From Pogonophryne albipinna (Eukaryota; Chordata; Actinopteri; Perciformes; Artedidraconidae): a DNA stretch of 64,000 nucleotides. Within the stretch, counting starts at the first letter, position 1. Each line of letters starts with the position of its first letter. Shown here piece after piece: positions 11,927 to 29,469 of the stretch. The stretch is taken from assembly GCA_028583405.1 (NCBI GenBank), contig CM053263.1, positions 4,440,715-4,504,714 of the forward strand, in the 5' to 3' direction. The notes beneath the pieces are model-generated. The model searched no databases and had not been told where the DNA came from. It was given only the letters and a program-made list of their open reading frames with translations. Both the position numbers and the translations under genes were made by a program.

Positions 11927-12582
11927 GAATTAAAGGAGATTTGGAAGAGCTCAAGAAGAAAATCTATAAAACAATTGTGCAATACCATATTTATACAATC
12001 AATTCAATCTGAGATGTGTTTATTTAGGGTATTTGAAGCAAACTTAATCATTGCTATGAATTGACGTGGCAGTACATCGGCGTCTTTACAGAAGAAATAC
12101 ATAATTCAGGATAAGATGGAATGATGCCAAAGACTGTTCTTTTTTTATTTGGATTTTGTACAAAAAAAGCTTTGAAGTTTACCAGCTCACCTAAATGCTG
12201 CCTGACAAGTTTTACCTCAGATTATGGATACTTTACACATTTGCCTTTTGCAGAATTTTACACACACACACCGTGCAAATACTTACTACCATACTATAAG
12301 ATGACATTACAAATGTTAGCTTAATAAGGAAAAACACTCCTGGAATGATCAGACTTATATTTCATGTTACATATACACACTGCCTGTTATGTTACAATAT
12401 CATTGATTGGTTTGGCAATATGTCTAATGCAAATTCAAGGTAAATAATAATTACCTTTTTTAAGTGTTTTATAAAAGTCAGGGGGTTGCATAATGCAATA
12501 TAAATATGTAATTATTTCTGCTCAAGATTCAAACTATTGGATCTTAAGGTTTACTCTATTTCATACATATGCATTTTCCTTC

Positions 12583-12588
12583 AATAAA
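12583..12588 (+). terminator. Poly(A) signal after the CCCH/WWE gene
   Basis: AATAAA about 660 bp after the TGA at 11924-11926, with the 12,000-12,580 stretch free of other genes. It supports the gene ending before the Tc1/Gypsy insertion rather than reading into the second WWE gene. Confidence 0.5.
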
Positions 12589-12946
12589 AATGGATCTAAT
12601 GTAATATTGTTTTTTGTTTTAATATTTTGAAAATGCACTATATCGACAGCTGTGTTATCCTAAATAAATCCCTGTAGACAAAGAACACAAGGCATAAAAA
12701 CTTCACTTTTAATAATATACAGTTGCAAGAAAAAGTATGTGAACCCTTTGGAACTACCTGGATTTCTGCATAAGTTGGTCATAAAATGTGTTCTGATCTT
12801 CATCTAAGTCACAACAATAGACAAACACAGTCTGCTTAAACTAATACCACACAAACAATTATATGTTTTCATGTTTTTATTGAACACACCATGTAAACAT
12901 TCACAGTGCAGGGTGGAAAAAGTATGTGAACCCCTAGGCTAAAGAC

Positions 12947-13377
12947 TGGTGTCTAGACATTTGTGTTAAGTTAAAGTATTTAGTTCAGTCCTTTTGTCTT
13001 TCGCTTTGTCTTGTGATTTCCTGTTTTATTTTGTAGTAACCTTTTCCTCTCGTTTAAGAGCATTCCTGCCCTTGTGTGTTTTTCCCTCCGGTGTGATTGT
13101 CAGCCCCTCCCTTAATTGTTGCCACCTGTGTCCCCTTACCTAGTGTGTATATATAGTATGCGTCTCCCTCTGTCCTATGCCAGTTCGTCTTGTATCGTCA
13201 AGCCTGCCAGTCATTCCTTGATCGTGTTAAGTATATTTTTGATAGTCCATGTAGATGTTTTTGTTTTGATCCTCCAAGTGAGCGTTTTGTGTTTTGACCT
13301 TAATTAAAAGACCTTGTTAATCTGACCTGTTTTTGGTGTTGTGCGTTTGGGTCCTGAGCCTTGTGACATTCTTAACA
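12947..13377 (+). repeat. 5' LTR of the Gypsy element
   Basis: 431 bp, TG...CA ends. Contains TATATATAG near 13147 and AATTAAAAGACC near 13302 as possible promoter and polyadenylation regions. The sequence right after it does not begin with TGG, so I could not assign a tRNA primer site. Confidence 0.93.
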
Positions 13378-13395
13378 GTACGAACTGGCCAAAGA

Positions 13396-14472
13396 ATGGA
13401 CCCAGCCGACTCAGACAGGTTCAGAGCAGCTCTGCGCTCACAAGGCACACTTTTGTCTCAGCATGACGATCAGCTGAAATCAATTGACCAGGGAGTGAGA
13501 GACTTGAGTGGTCGTCAAGAAAGCTTCCAAACATCTGTGAACAGCCAAGTAAACCACCTGGCAGATCAGCTTGTCCGTGTCCTTTCTCACCTGGAAGCTG
13601 GATCTCAAACTTTTTCCGCTGCTGCGCCCCTGCCTGAGGCTGTGGCTCCTGTGATCCAAGGACCTACTCCTTCTTCATGCTCTCGTCTCGCATCTCCAGA
13701 GAAATTCTCCGGTGACTCAGGTGACTGTCGTCCTTTTTTAGTCCAATGCGCCCTGCATTATCAACATCAGCCTTCTGCCTTTCCAACAGACCAGTCTAGG
13801 ATAGCTTTCATGATAACACACTTGACTGGTAGAGCAGCAGCCTGGGCTACAGCAGAATGGGCTAGAGACTCTCCCCTTTGCAGATCACTCAGACTGTATA
13901 CTGATTCCCTGAAAAAGATTTTTGATCGTACAGCACCAGGGAGAGAAGCGGCTAAAGCTCTAGTTCAACTCAAGCAAAGAAATCAAAGAGTGTCTGATTA
14001 TGCCATAGAGTTTAGGACAATAGCAGCAGACAGTGGCTGGAATGATCTGGCCTTGCTGGACGCCTTTGTAAATGGACTTTCAGGCCTTCTCAAAGATCAC
14101 TTGGTCCCATTAGATCTTCCAGAAGATTTAGACTCTGTGATTGCTCTGGCAATACGAATAGATAATAGACTATGGGATAGACAAAAAGAAAGGGAACAAC
14201 CTGCAGTTCGTTCACCAAGCTCCAGGGGGCCTCCTCGTGGCATCCGGATGGGGGAGGATTCTTCTTCAGGGGTCTGGATCAAGCCTTTTTTGACAAAGCC
14301 ATCCACCACATCAGATGAACCCATGCAACTTGGCCGAGCAAGACTTTCACTGGAGGAGCGTGAACGGCGCCTCCGCCAGGGCCTGTGTTTCTACTACGGG
14401 CATCGTGGACACCTGATGGCCGCTTGCTCACTAAAAGACGGGGCTCCCCAGGCAAGAAGAGGGCGCTGGTGA
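13396..14472 (+). pseudogene. Gypsy gag with altered zinc knuckle
   Basis: Open from ATG at 13396 to TGA at 14472 (358 aa). It has an N-terminal coiled region, a retrotransposon gag domain (PEKFSGD, then FMITHLTGRAAAWA) and a C-terminal CCHC-type knuckle. The knuckle reads CFYYGHRGHLMAAC, so the second cysteine is a tyrosine in this copy. The frame is otherwise intact. The following pol frame overlaps in the -1 register, which may be natural frameshifting. Called a pseudogene because the element as a whole is broken. Confidence 0.85.
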
Positions 14473-17400
14473 GCCGATTAACTTCTGACTACTCTCTGCG
14501 TACACTGACTCCTATCCAAGTAAAATTAGGTAAGCAGACCTTAACACAGAATGTTCTCATTGATTCAGGAGCAGACGAAAGTTTAATGGACTAGAGTCTT
14601 GCCAAAAGCTTGAACATTGTCACCATGCCCTTAGCTCAAACCTTAAATGCCAGCGCCCTTGATGGAAGATTATTGTTTCAAGTCACTCACCACACAGAAC
14701 CCGTCCAGGTTATCATAAATCACAACCACACAGAATTCATGACATTCCATTTATTCGACTCCGCCCAACACCCTATGATTTTAGGCTTCCCATGGTTGAA
14801 AAGACATAATCCTCACATTGACTGGCGTTCCGGTAGGGTGAAGGGTTGGGGAAGAGAATGTAATCATACATGTTTGGTTTCACCAGGAGAAGTTGAAGGG
14901 CTGTCAGTAGGAAGGGTTACTTCAGGTAGTGAGGTAGAGACTAAGGAAGTAACTCATGACCATGCCTCTGACTTACCAGACCTGCCCAATGTTCCCTCCC
15001 GTTACCACAACCTGATGGAGGTTTTCAGTAAGACTCGGGCCTCTACATTGCCTCCTCATCGACCTTATGACTGTGCAATTGATTTACTACCGGGTGCCCC
15101 ATTCCCAAGGGACGTCTATACTCAAGGTCTGGTCCTGAAAGACAATCTATGACGGATTACATTGACTCATCTCTGAAGGTGGGCCTCATTCGTCCATCGT
15201 CATCTCCTGCTGGCGCCGGATTCTTCTTCGTGGGTAAAAAAGACGGATCCCTCCGACCCTGCATAGACTACTCTCCCCTGAATGATATAACGGTAAAGAA
15301 CAGGTACCCTCTCCCCCTCATTTCCACTGCTTTTGAACTGTTAAAAGGAGCTAAGATCTTCACTAAACTTGACTTGAGGAATGCCTATCACTTGGTCAGG
15401 ATAAGGGAGGGGGACGAATGGAAGACTGGGTTCAATACCCCCAGTGGCCACTATGAATACTTAGTAATGCCGTTTGGACTAACTAATGCTCCTGCTGTAT
15501 TTCAGGCTCTTGTGAATGACGTGCTCAGACAATATTTGAATCATTTTGTGTTTGTCTACCTGGATGATATATTGATATTCTCTCCTGATGAAGAGTCCCA
15601 TGTTCAGCATGTCCGCCAGGTCCTCCAACGCCTTCTGGAAAACCAACTATTCGTGAAGGCTGAGAAATGTGATTTTCACAAGACCTCTGTCTCATTCCTG
15701 GGCTTCATCATTGCTCCGGACCAGGTCAAGATGGATCCAAGCAAGGTCAATGCTGTCGCAAATTGGCCCACACCCAACAACAGGAAGAAGGTACAGCAAT
15801 TTCTCGGTTTTGCTAACTTCTACAGACGCTTCATAAGACATTTTAGCTCCATAGCTCCATAGCTGCACCTCTCCACGCACTCACCTCAACCCATGTTCAG
15901 TTTTTGTGGACTCTACAGGCCGACAAAGCTTTCCAGGAATTGAAAAGACTGTTTACCTCTGCTCCTGTTCTCATCACTCCTGATCCACTACGGCAGTTCG
16001 TGGTGGAGGTGGATGCATCCAATGATGGAGTTGGGGCTGTGTTGTCACAACGTTCAGCCAAGGACAGCAAACTTCACCCATGTGCATTTCTGTCACGTAA
16101 GTTAACACCTGCTGAACGCAACTATGATGTAGGCAACGGAGAACTTTTGTCAGTTAAAACAGCGCTTGAGGAATGGAGACACTTTCTGGAGGGGTCAGAG
16201 CAACCATTCATAGTCTGGACGGATCATAAAAATCTTGAGTACATCCGAAAAGCTAAGAGACTGAACTCACGTCAGGCAAGATGGGCTTTGTTCTTCACCC
16301 GTTTTAACTTTTCCTTGTCATTTAGACCCGGTTCACAAAATGCCAAGCCAGATGCACTTTCTCTGGTTTTTGATCCTGAACCCTCGGCCAAGGAACCAAA
16401 ACCCATCCTTCCACTAAACTGTGTGGTTGGAGCGGTAACTTGGCCAATAGAAACAGAGGTGAAACAAGCTAATGGTGAGAGCCCGACACCTAGGGGTTGC
16501 CCCCCAAATAGGTTGTTTGTTCCTCAATCTGTGCGTCCTAAGATCATTCAATGGGCTCACACCTCGCTGCTCACCTGCCATCCTGGGGTTAAAAAAACCA
16601 TGTACTTCATCAAGCAACGGTTCTGGTGGACATCTATGGAAAGGGATGTCAAGGAGTATGTGGCCGCCTGCACCATCTGCGCCAGGAATAAAACCTCTTC
16701 CAGGCCCCAGATGGGTCTGCTCAGGCCGCTGCCTATCCCCAGTCGGCCCTGGTCCGACATCTCAGTGGATTTTGTCACTGGACTGCCAGAATCCAAAGGT
16801 AACACCACCGTCCTCACAGTGGTGGATAGATTCTCTAAAATGACACATTTTATTGCTTTGCCTAAACTGCCATCGGCCAAAGAAACGGCTGAAGTTTTGT
16901 TGCACCATGTTTTTCGTCTCCACAGCTTTCCCAGGGACATCGTGTCGGACCGGGGCCCTCAGTTTGTCTTCCGTTTCTGGAGGGAGTTTTGCAGCCTCAT
17001 CGGGGCCTCTGCCAGCCTCTCTTCCGGCTACCATCCCCAATCAAATGGACAAACGGAGAGACTTAATCAAGAACTGGAAACCTGCCTCCGGTGCCTGGTG
17101 TCCCAAAACCCAGCTTCTTGGAGTAAACACCTCACGTGGGTAGAATACGCCCACAACTCATTGCCTACCTCTGCCACCGGTTTGACCCCGTTCCAATGCG
17201 TCTACGGTTACCAACCTCCCATGTTCTCCGAGACAGAGAAAGAAGTCATGGTTCCCTCAGCACACGCACTGGTCAGGCGCTGTCATGGCATTTGGACTTC
17301 AGCACGTCGGGTCCTCCTGAGGACCTCGGCCCGCATGAAGAAAGCGGCTGATCGGCATCGCCGTCCTGCACCTGTTTACAGACCGGGTCAGAAAGTGTAG

Positions 17401-17826
17401 TTATCCACCAGAGACTTGCCCCTGAACGTAGACTCTAGGAAGCTGGCACCAAGATTTGTAGGCCCATTCACTGTGTCCAAGTGTATTAACCCTGTGCCTG
17501 TTCGTTTGCGCCTGCCTAGATCACTCAGAGTCCATCCAACATTCCATGTAAGCAAACTCAAGCCGGTCAAGGAAAGCAAGATGGTTCCCGCTTCCAAGCC
17601 CCCCCCTCCTCCCAGGATCATTGACGGAGGTCTGGTCTACACCGTCAAGCAGTTTTTAGTGGACTGGGAGGGTTATGGACCGGAAGAGCGGGAGTGGATC
17701 CCATCTAGCTTCATAGTGGACCAGAACCTGATAAAGGATTTTTACAAGAGCCATCCTGAACTCTCTGGGCCGTCCGGAGCCGTCCGTAAAGGAGGGGGTA
17801 CTGTGGTGTCTAGACATTTGTGTTAA
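14385..17826 (+). pseudogene. Gypsy pol: protease, RT, RNase H, integrase, chromodomain (broken)
   Basis: The protease has DSGAD near 14565, with an in-frame TAG at about 14592. Reverse transcriptase lies in another frame (15149-15862) with YLDDILIF. RNase H and integrase lie in a third frame (15904-17400): RNase H has [15 protein letters not shown]; integrase has an H-H-C-C finger near 16560-16680, the DFVTGLP and DRGPQF aspartates and the [10 protein letters not shown] glutamate. A TAG at 17398 separates the chromodomain (17640-17700, [10 protein letters not shown]). At least two frameshifts and two internal stops make it non-functional. Confidence 0.92.
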
Positions 17827-18234
17827 GTAAATTTATTTAGTTCAGTCCTTTTGTCTTTCGCTTTGTCTTGTGATTTCCTGTTTTATTTTGTAGTAACCTT
17901 TTCCTCTCGTTTCAGAGCATTCCTGCCCTTGTGTGTTTTTCCCTCCGGTGTGATTGTCAGCCCCTCCCTTAATTGTTGCCACCTGTGTCCCCTTACCTAG
18001 TGTGTATATATAGTCTGCGTCTCCCTTTGTCCTGTGCCAGTTCGTCTTGTCTCGTCAAGCCTGCCAGTCATTCCTTGATCGTGTTAAGTATATTTTTGAT
18101 AGTCCATGTAGATGTTTTTGTTTTGATCCTCCAAGTGAGCGTTTTGTGTTTTGACCTTAATTAAAAGACCTTGTTAATCTGACCTGTTTCCGGTGTTTTG
18201 CGTTTGGGTCCTGAGCCTTGTGTCATTCTTAACA
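17804..18234 (+). repeat. 3' LTR of the Gypsy element
   Basis: 431 bp, same length as the 5' LTR, about 97% identical by eye. Followed by the target duplication AAGAC. Confidence 0.93.
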
Positions 18235-18393
18235 AAGACTTCTTCAAGAGCTAATTGGAGTCAGGAGTCAGCCAACCTGGAGTCCAATCAATGAGACGAG
18301 ATTGGAGGTGTTGGTTAAAGCTGCCCTGCCCTATAAAAAATACACACCAGTTTTGAATTTGCTATTCTTAAGAAGCATTGCCAGATGTGAACC

Positions 18394-18905
18394 ATGCCTC
18401 GTACACAAAAGAGCTCTCAGAAGACCTACGATTAAGAATTGTTGACTTGCATAAAGCTGGAAAGGGTTACAAAAGTATCTCTAAAAGCCTTGATGGTCAT
18501 CAGTCCACGGTAAGACAAATTGTCTATAAATGGAGAAAGTTCAGCACTGTTGCTACTCTCCCTAGGAGTGGCCGTCCTGTAAAGATGACTGGAAGAGCAG
18601 AGCGCAGAATGCTCAATGAGGTGAAGAAGAATCCTAGAGTGTCAGCTAGAGACTTAAAGAAATCTCTGGCACATGCTAACATCTCTGTTGACTAATCTAC
18701 GATACGTAAAACACTGAACAAGAATGGAGTTCATGGGAGGACACCACGGAGGAAGCCACTGCTGTCCAGAAAAAACATTGCTGCATGTTTGAAATTTGCA
18801 AAAGAGCACCTGGATGTTCCACAGCACTACTGGCAAAATATTCTGTGGACAGATGAAACCAAAGTTGAGTTGTTTGGAAGGAACACACAACGCTATGTGT
18901 GGAGA
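18394..18905 (+). pseudogene. Truncated Tc1-like transposase
   Basis: Starts ATGCCTCGTACACAAAAG, then shifts frame within about 15 bases. The paired-type helix-turn-helix follows ([20 protein letters not shown]) with RSGRPVK. A stop at about 18692 follows ANISVD, then TIRKTLNKNGVHGR and the first catalytic aspartate in WTDET. The frame meets the right terminal repeat just after RYVW, so the second Asp and the Glu of DD34E are absent. Inactive. Confidence 0.9.
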
Positions 18906-18997
18906 ATTCAAAGGGTTCACATACTTTTTCTTGCAACTGTATGTATCTGTGTCCATACAAAATACAGATGCTTCCTCAAGTGAGCTTAAAGTGTAAC

Positions 18998-19538
18998 CAG
19001 ATGTGGGAAGTCACTAAATTCATTAATTCAAGTAGGCCTACTGTACTAAAATACAATTTTGAGATTCTTGTACTTTACTTGTTATGCTACTTTATACTTT
19101 TACTCCACTACAATTCAGAGGTAAATAGTGTACTTTTACTCCACTACATTTATTTAATATCCTTAGCTTCTTTGCACATTTGGATGAATGATGTGAAATA
19201 TAATCAAGTCGTAAATCAGACTTTAATTCCCCCTGGAGTAAATTCACAAGCTACTCTGCAGTATACAAAGTCATTCAAACTAGCTGCACCTTTACCAGCT
19301 TTGAGAACACTTTAATGATCAATCATTATAAAACCTATCATATTATTCTGAAATGGACCAATCTGCACAATGACTACTTTTACTTTTGGTACTTTAAGTT
19401 TAGTTTGATGCTAATACTTTTATACTTTTACTTCAGTAACCTTTTTATTGCAGGACTTGTACTTGTAACAGAGTATTCCTAAACTCTGGTACTTCTACTT
19501 TTACTCAAGTACACGATCTGAGTACTTCTCCACTTCTG
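18998..19538. mobile_element. hAT-type element, AGTAC-rich family, upstream of the second WWE gene
   Basis: Ends CAGATGTGGGAAGT and CTTCTCCACTTCTG. Flanks AGTGTAAC (18990-18997) and AGTGTGAC (19539-19546) are an 8-bp duplication with one mismatch. Interior rich in TTTTACTTTTACTCCACTAC strings. It lies about 95 bp upstream of the ISRE. Confidence 0.8.
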
Positions 19539-19631
19539 AGTGTGACATTACTGAAAAGATCATGTTATTTTCATTCCTGGTTTTGTTGCGTGAGCAATTC
19601 ACGTGCAATCTGTGCGTGATAAAGCTGCCCT

Positions 19632-19647
19632 GAAACGAAAGTGAAAG
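19632..19647 (+). promoter_or_regulatory. ISRE/IRF element of the multi-WWE gene promoter
   Basis: GAAACGAAAGTGAAAG contains a perfect GAAANNGAAA (GAAAGTGAAA) plus a third upstream GAAA. It is 164 bp before the ATG, just upstream of an A/T-rich TTTAAAAAG that may act as a TATA-like box. Shares the 12-mer GAAACGAAAGTG with the region next to the first WWE gene's start. Confidence 0.75.
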
Positions 19648-19810
19648 AAAAGCTTCTTTAAAAAGTAAACCTTCACATCGGTTTCTGAGTAAGAGATATT
19701 CAAGTGGATTTAATGGAACTATAAAGGATATCGTTGCAGTACCTTTTTTTTCTTTTTATTTCCGTTTTTGAAACAGCCTTGTTGTTATTAGGACAATATT
19801 TCGTAACATC

Positions 19811-25910
<6,100 letters not shown>

Positions 25911-26102
25911 CTGTGGGACGTCAACAGATGTAGAAGTTGTCTTAATGTTGATCCTCACACTGACCTCACTTCCTGCCTCAGGTTGTTTCAATAGAATTAT
26001 TCTGCATTGATTTTCACAAACTGTCTTTCATTTTGCTTATTGAATGACACAATAGGATTACTTTAAACATGAAGTTGTCAGGGATTTTTCATATTGACTA
26101 AT

Positions 26103-26630
26103 TTAAAGGTGACCTATCATGCAAAATGCCCTTTTGTACGTCTTTTATACATGAATATGTGTCCTCGGTGTGTCAGGGAACTCACCAAGTGTCAGAAAAC
26201 ACAACCCTCTCTCTTTTCCTCCATACCCAAATCTCTAAAAACGGGGCTGCAACGGATCTGATACAAACTGATACAGATTTGAAATATCTCTGACGTCAGA
26301 AACAAGGAGCTCCACCTATATGGGAAGCTCCACCTATATGGGAAACTCCACCTATCAGGGGAATGAGAGGTTGCGTGGCATAACAGCATGGTAACATGAC
26401 ACTCGTGCCTCGCCCCCCTCCTTTGCTGGGGGGCTAGGTCAGCTGCAGCTCATTTGCCACAGAATCAGCTCTTGCAAAAACAGGGCTGGAATACAGCAAA
26501 TAGAGCGAAATGAGGCTTGGCTAAAATGCATGTCTGTTTGGTATTTTGAAAAAAACCTTCACAGACATGTTTTATATAGGTATGGCCCTACAACATATTA
26601 TTCAAATATAGTATGATAGGTCCACTTTAA
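26103..26630. mobile_element. TTAA-flanked MITE
   Basis: TTAAAGGTGACCTATCATGC at the left and ATGATAGGTCCACTTTAA at the right, a 528-bp non-coding element just downstream of the multi-WWE gene. Same insertion style as the 22150 element but a different family. Internally it has a short tandem CTCCACCTATATGGGAA. Confidence 0.8.
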
Positions 26631-29469
26631 CTTATCCCCTCTAGTGCCTTATAGTGGCATTGCTTTCTATGATTAGATTTAGAAGCTTTGATTAGGTTAT
26701 TTTAAAACATCATAAAGATACGTTTTTGGGGTTTTAATCAGGTTGCGTTCAGATCAAAGGGGAACTCCACTGATATGACATTGCTCTGTCTGTTTACAGG
26801 TATTGGGGAGCACTCTTGCTTATGTGGGGATAATGTTGTATAAAGCTATTGGGACTCCAAATATAAGTTAAATCTGATCAAAATTGACTCGAGCGATGTC
26901 ACTTAAATAAAAAAATAGAGTCGGTTGGCGCTAAAGACAATTTAAAACATCTTTGGGTGTGGAGAACTTATCTTTGTTTGAGGCTTCAGCTTGAGGCTAC
27001 AATAGCAGCAAGTAGCATAACACTGCCAAACCTTTGACCAGAATGTCAACCGCCAAGTTGCATTGTGGGTAATTTAATCACAAGTGCGTGAAATAAAAAA
27101 GAAATACCTTGTGTTCTGCTGCATCAACTAGGATTTATTTTTGTTTAAAACTGTCCGGCAATATTATAGAACAGACATACTGAATCAGGGAAGTACTATT
27201 AATGAAAGCAAAATACCTCTTTTTAGCATCCTAACATGTTTATGATTCATGAATGCTGTCTTTTAATCAGGGTTCTTTAAAAAAAAAATATATATATATA
27301 TATATATTGTATACCAAAAAGTTGACTTAGATGTATATTTAAAGCTGTCTGCTAATGTGCATAAACATTTCAAAAATACTGCCATTTCTGCACTTCATTT
27401 CTACATTAAAGTGATTTAAACTCCACGGTCTGATGCAGTGATTCAAGCCATCACACAAATAACCAGCAGCCTTTGAGAGGTTCGATTGTGTACTTTCCTT
27501 TATATGTACAGATTTTCAGTGAACCACCTCAGAGACCAGCACCTCAACACGTAATACAAGGGAAACACTACACACATATCGACAGCAGTGGTATACAAAC
27601 AATCTCATAGAAGAATAAGCTTTCTGCTTTGGGGTTCTGCTAGGATATGTGACGCACACTTCACAGATCACATCCACTTGAGATGAAATCAAAACACAAT
27701 TTACGCCAAATCACTGAAACATTTGTAGTCTTGTATGACAAAGATTGGGGAATGTAGAGTCAAATTCACACTGCCATGCGGATTGAAGGAGCTCACCTTG
27801 TTAAAGAGGCATTAATACAGAGAAACAAAAAATGAATCCAGTAACAAACGGCGTATTAACAATCACTGTGAACACACTGTGACCGAGGTTCATCTAAAAA
27901 CCCTAAAGTGGTTTGGTTATCTTCCAAAATGTAAGATTTAGAATGAGTACACATTTTTTGAAATCTGACAATCCTATGTAGTTTTCTTTCTGTCGGGTGG
28001 AGATTAATGTAAGGAGCCATTCCATGTTCACGCTTAACAACCAACAAGGATTATTGCACCAACTCATCTAAGGCCTCTCAACCATTATCACAGGGATGTA
28101 AAAATGCCAAGGCCCTCACAGAGCAACCCATCTTTAAATAACTATATCATATATACACTTCTTCATAACCAGCACTGGTCCTCAGACAGTTGAAAAGTGC
28201 TGAAAATATATAGCGATCATCTTCATCATTGTATAAACTGGTCAACAGGAAGGAGGATTTGGAGACGCTTATAAACTTCCGAATAGTTTTTCACTGGAAT
28301 CTTTACCGGAAAATAAGCTTAAGATCTTTTGTGGTCAAGTTCAGTAACATGCGACAAAGCGAGTAATTTGAGAAGCAGCGGATTAAAAAGTGAAATTATT
28401 AATACTTGAGTAACAGATGAGTGATGTCTGTCTAATCCTACACATGTACCCATGTAAGGCACAACAGCCTAAGCAGTGCATGTGGTCCTTCACGTTTGCC
28501 TTTAGCATTAGCATCTTTTTAAAGGACGCTGCTGTAATAGCTACTCCACACATCCTATTCCACTATAAGACACATACATCGTCCATACTGCATTTACAGA
28601 TGTTTTAGTTACCAGAGGAGGTGAAAGGTTCGTCACCAACCAGAGAACAGTAACCCTTCCCTTTTCAACATGCTTGCTTGGAAGTCGAAACAAGCAAATA
28701 AGAGCATGTTTTGCAGCTTTTGAACCTGATGTTGAAAGAATAAGACAAAAGGGTAAAAAAAAAAGAAGAGCAAACTGGATCATCAGTTCACTCGGAGGTG
28801 CTGCAGAGACACAGTTACCATGGAGACGGACTGCAGTGGGGCTACCTCTCCCATCTAAACTGCGACTGGTGGGCTTTCCATTTTCCTCCTTTCAGATTGA
28901 CTCTGGAGGAGCTTCCTGGATGCAGATCAGTGCTACTCTTCAAGCCCTCTCCCACTGGGCTCTGACATTTTTTTTTAAGCCAACTCTTTGATCCCTTTAG
29001 ACATGCAGCCAATCCTAAAATAGTCCGGAGAAGCAATAAAGATACAGCAGCCTGAAACTGAGCAGATGTGAAGCCACTTTTTTCTGCCAATTTTGAGGGG
29101 TGATTCAGCCACTCGTGATATGAACACAAAACTCTCCTGAATTAACTGAGTTGGGATTCATCTCAACTCACGACGTTGGGACGCCCGAGAATGTCAAGTA
29201 GAAAATCAGTAGGAAACCGCAGCATGTAAAGAAACACAGCTTAGAAGAATTAGTACCCACCCCAGCCTTTTGTCCTTGTGGTCAAGTAGAAATTGAATCA
29301 GACGCAGGTTAATTTGCCAGCCGAATGTGAGCAGAATTTATACTAGATCATGTTTAAAAATACACACAGCAACACCCTTGATCGGATTTGAAATCTTCAC
29401 ATTCAATCAGTGTCTTGTTCAAGGTTCTTTTATCCAAAATTACTAAAATAATATGTTTAACCTGGCAAT
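26631..29469. other. Gap between the multi-WWE gene and the scyl2 stop codon
   Basis: No supported coding region. Part is presumably the 3' UTR of scyl2 (minus strand). Contains an AT dinucleotide run near 27289-27308. Short open frames here lack homology-like features. Confidence 0.6.

Larger units (their letters stand above)
12947..18234 (+). mobile_element. Ty3/Gypsy LTR retrotransposon (chromovirus), nearly full length
   Basis: 5,288 bp with two 431-bp LTRs (TGGTGTC...TTAACA) and a 5-bp target duplication AAGAC at 12942-12946 and 18235-18239. Between them, in order, are gag, protease, reverse transcriptase, RNase H, integrase and a C-terminal chromodomain. A purine tract (ggaggggg) precedes the 3' LTR. 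It sits inside the Tc1-like element, so it is younger than it. By hand the LTRs differ at about 12 of 431 positions. Confidence 0.96.
12720..18939 (+). mobile_element. Tc1/mariner-like element, interrupted by a Gypsy insertion
   Basis: The ends CAGTTGCAAGAAAAAGTATG and its reverse complement are flanked by TA on both sides (12718-12719, 18940-18941). An inner copy of the repeat, AAAAGTATGTGAACCCCTAG at about 12919, gives the IR/DR layout of Tc1-like elements. Without the Gypsy insert and one copy of its target duplication the element is about 927 bp, shorter than autonomous Tc1 elements. The 3' half of the transposase is deleted: the frame runs straight into the terminal repeat. Confidence 0.93.

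Noticed and set aside
11927..12719. A PARP catalytic domain downstream of the first WWE gene
   Set aside because: No frame shows the expected H-Y-E type signature or a splice-compatible exon before the Tc1 element.
13378..13395. tRNA primer-binding site after the 5' LTR
   Set aside because: The sequence GTACGAACTGGCC does not start with TGG and I could not match it confidently to a tRNA 3' end.
16414..17143. Several 70-127 aa frames overlapping the integrase region on both strands
   Set aside because: Alternative-frame shadows of Gypsy pol.
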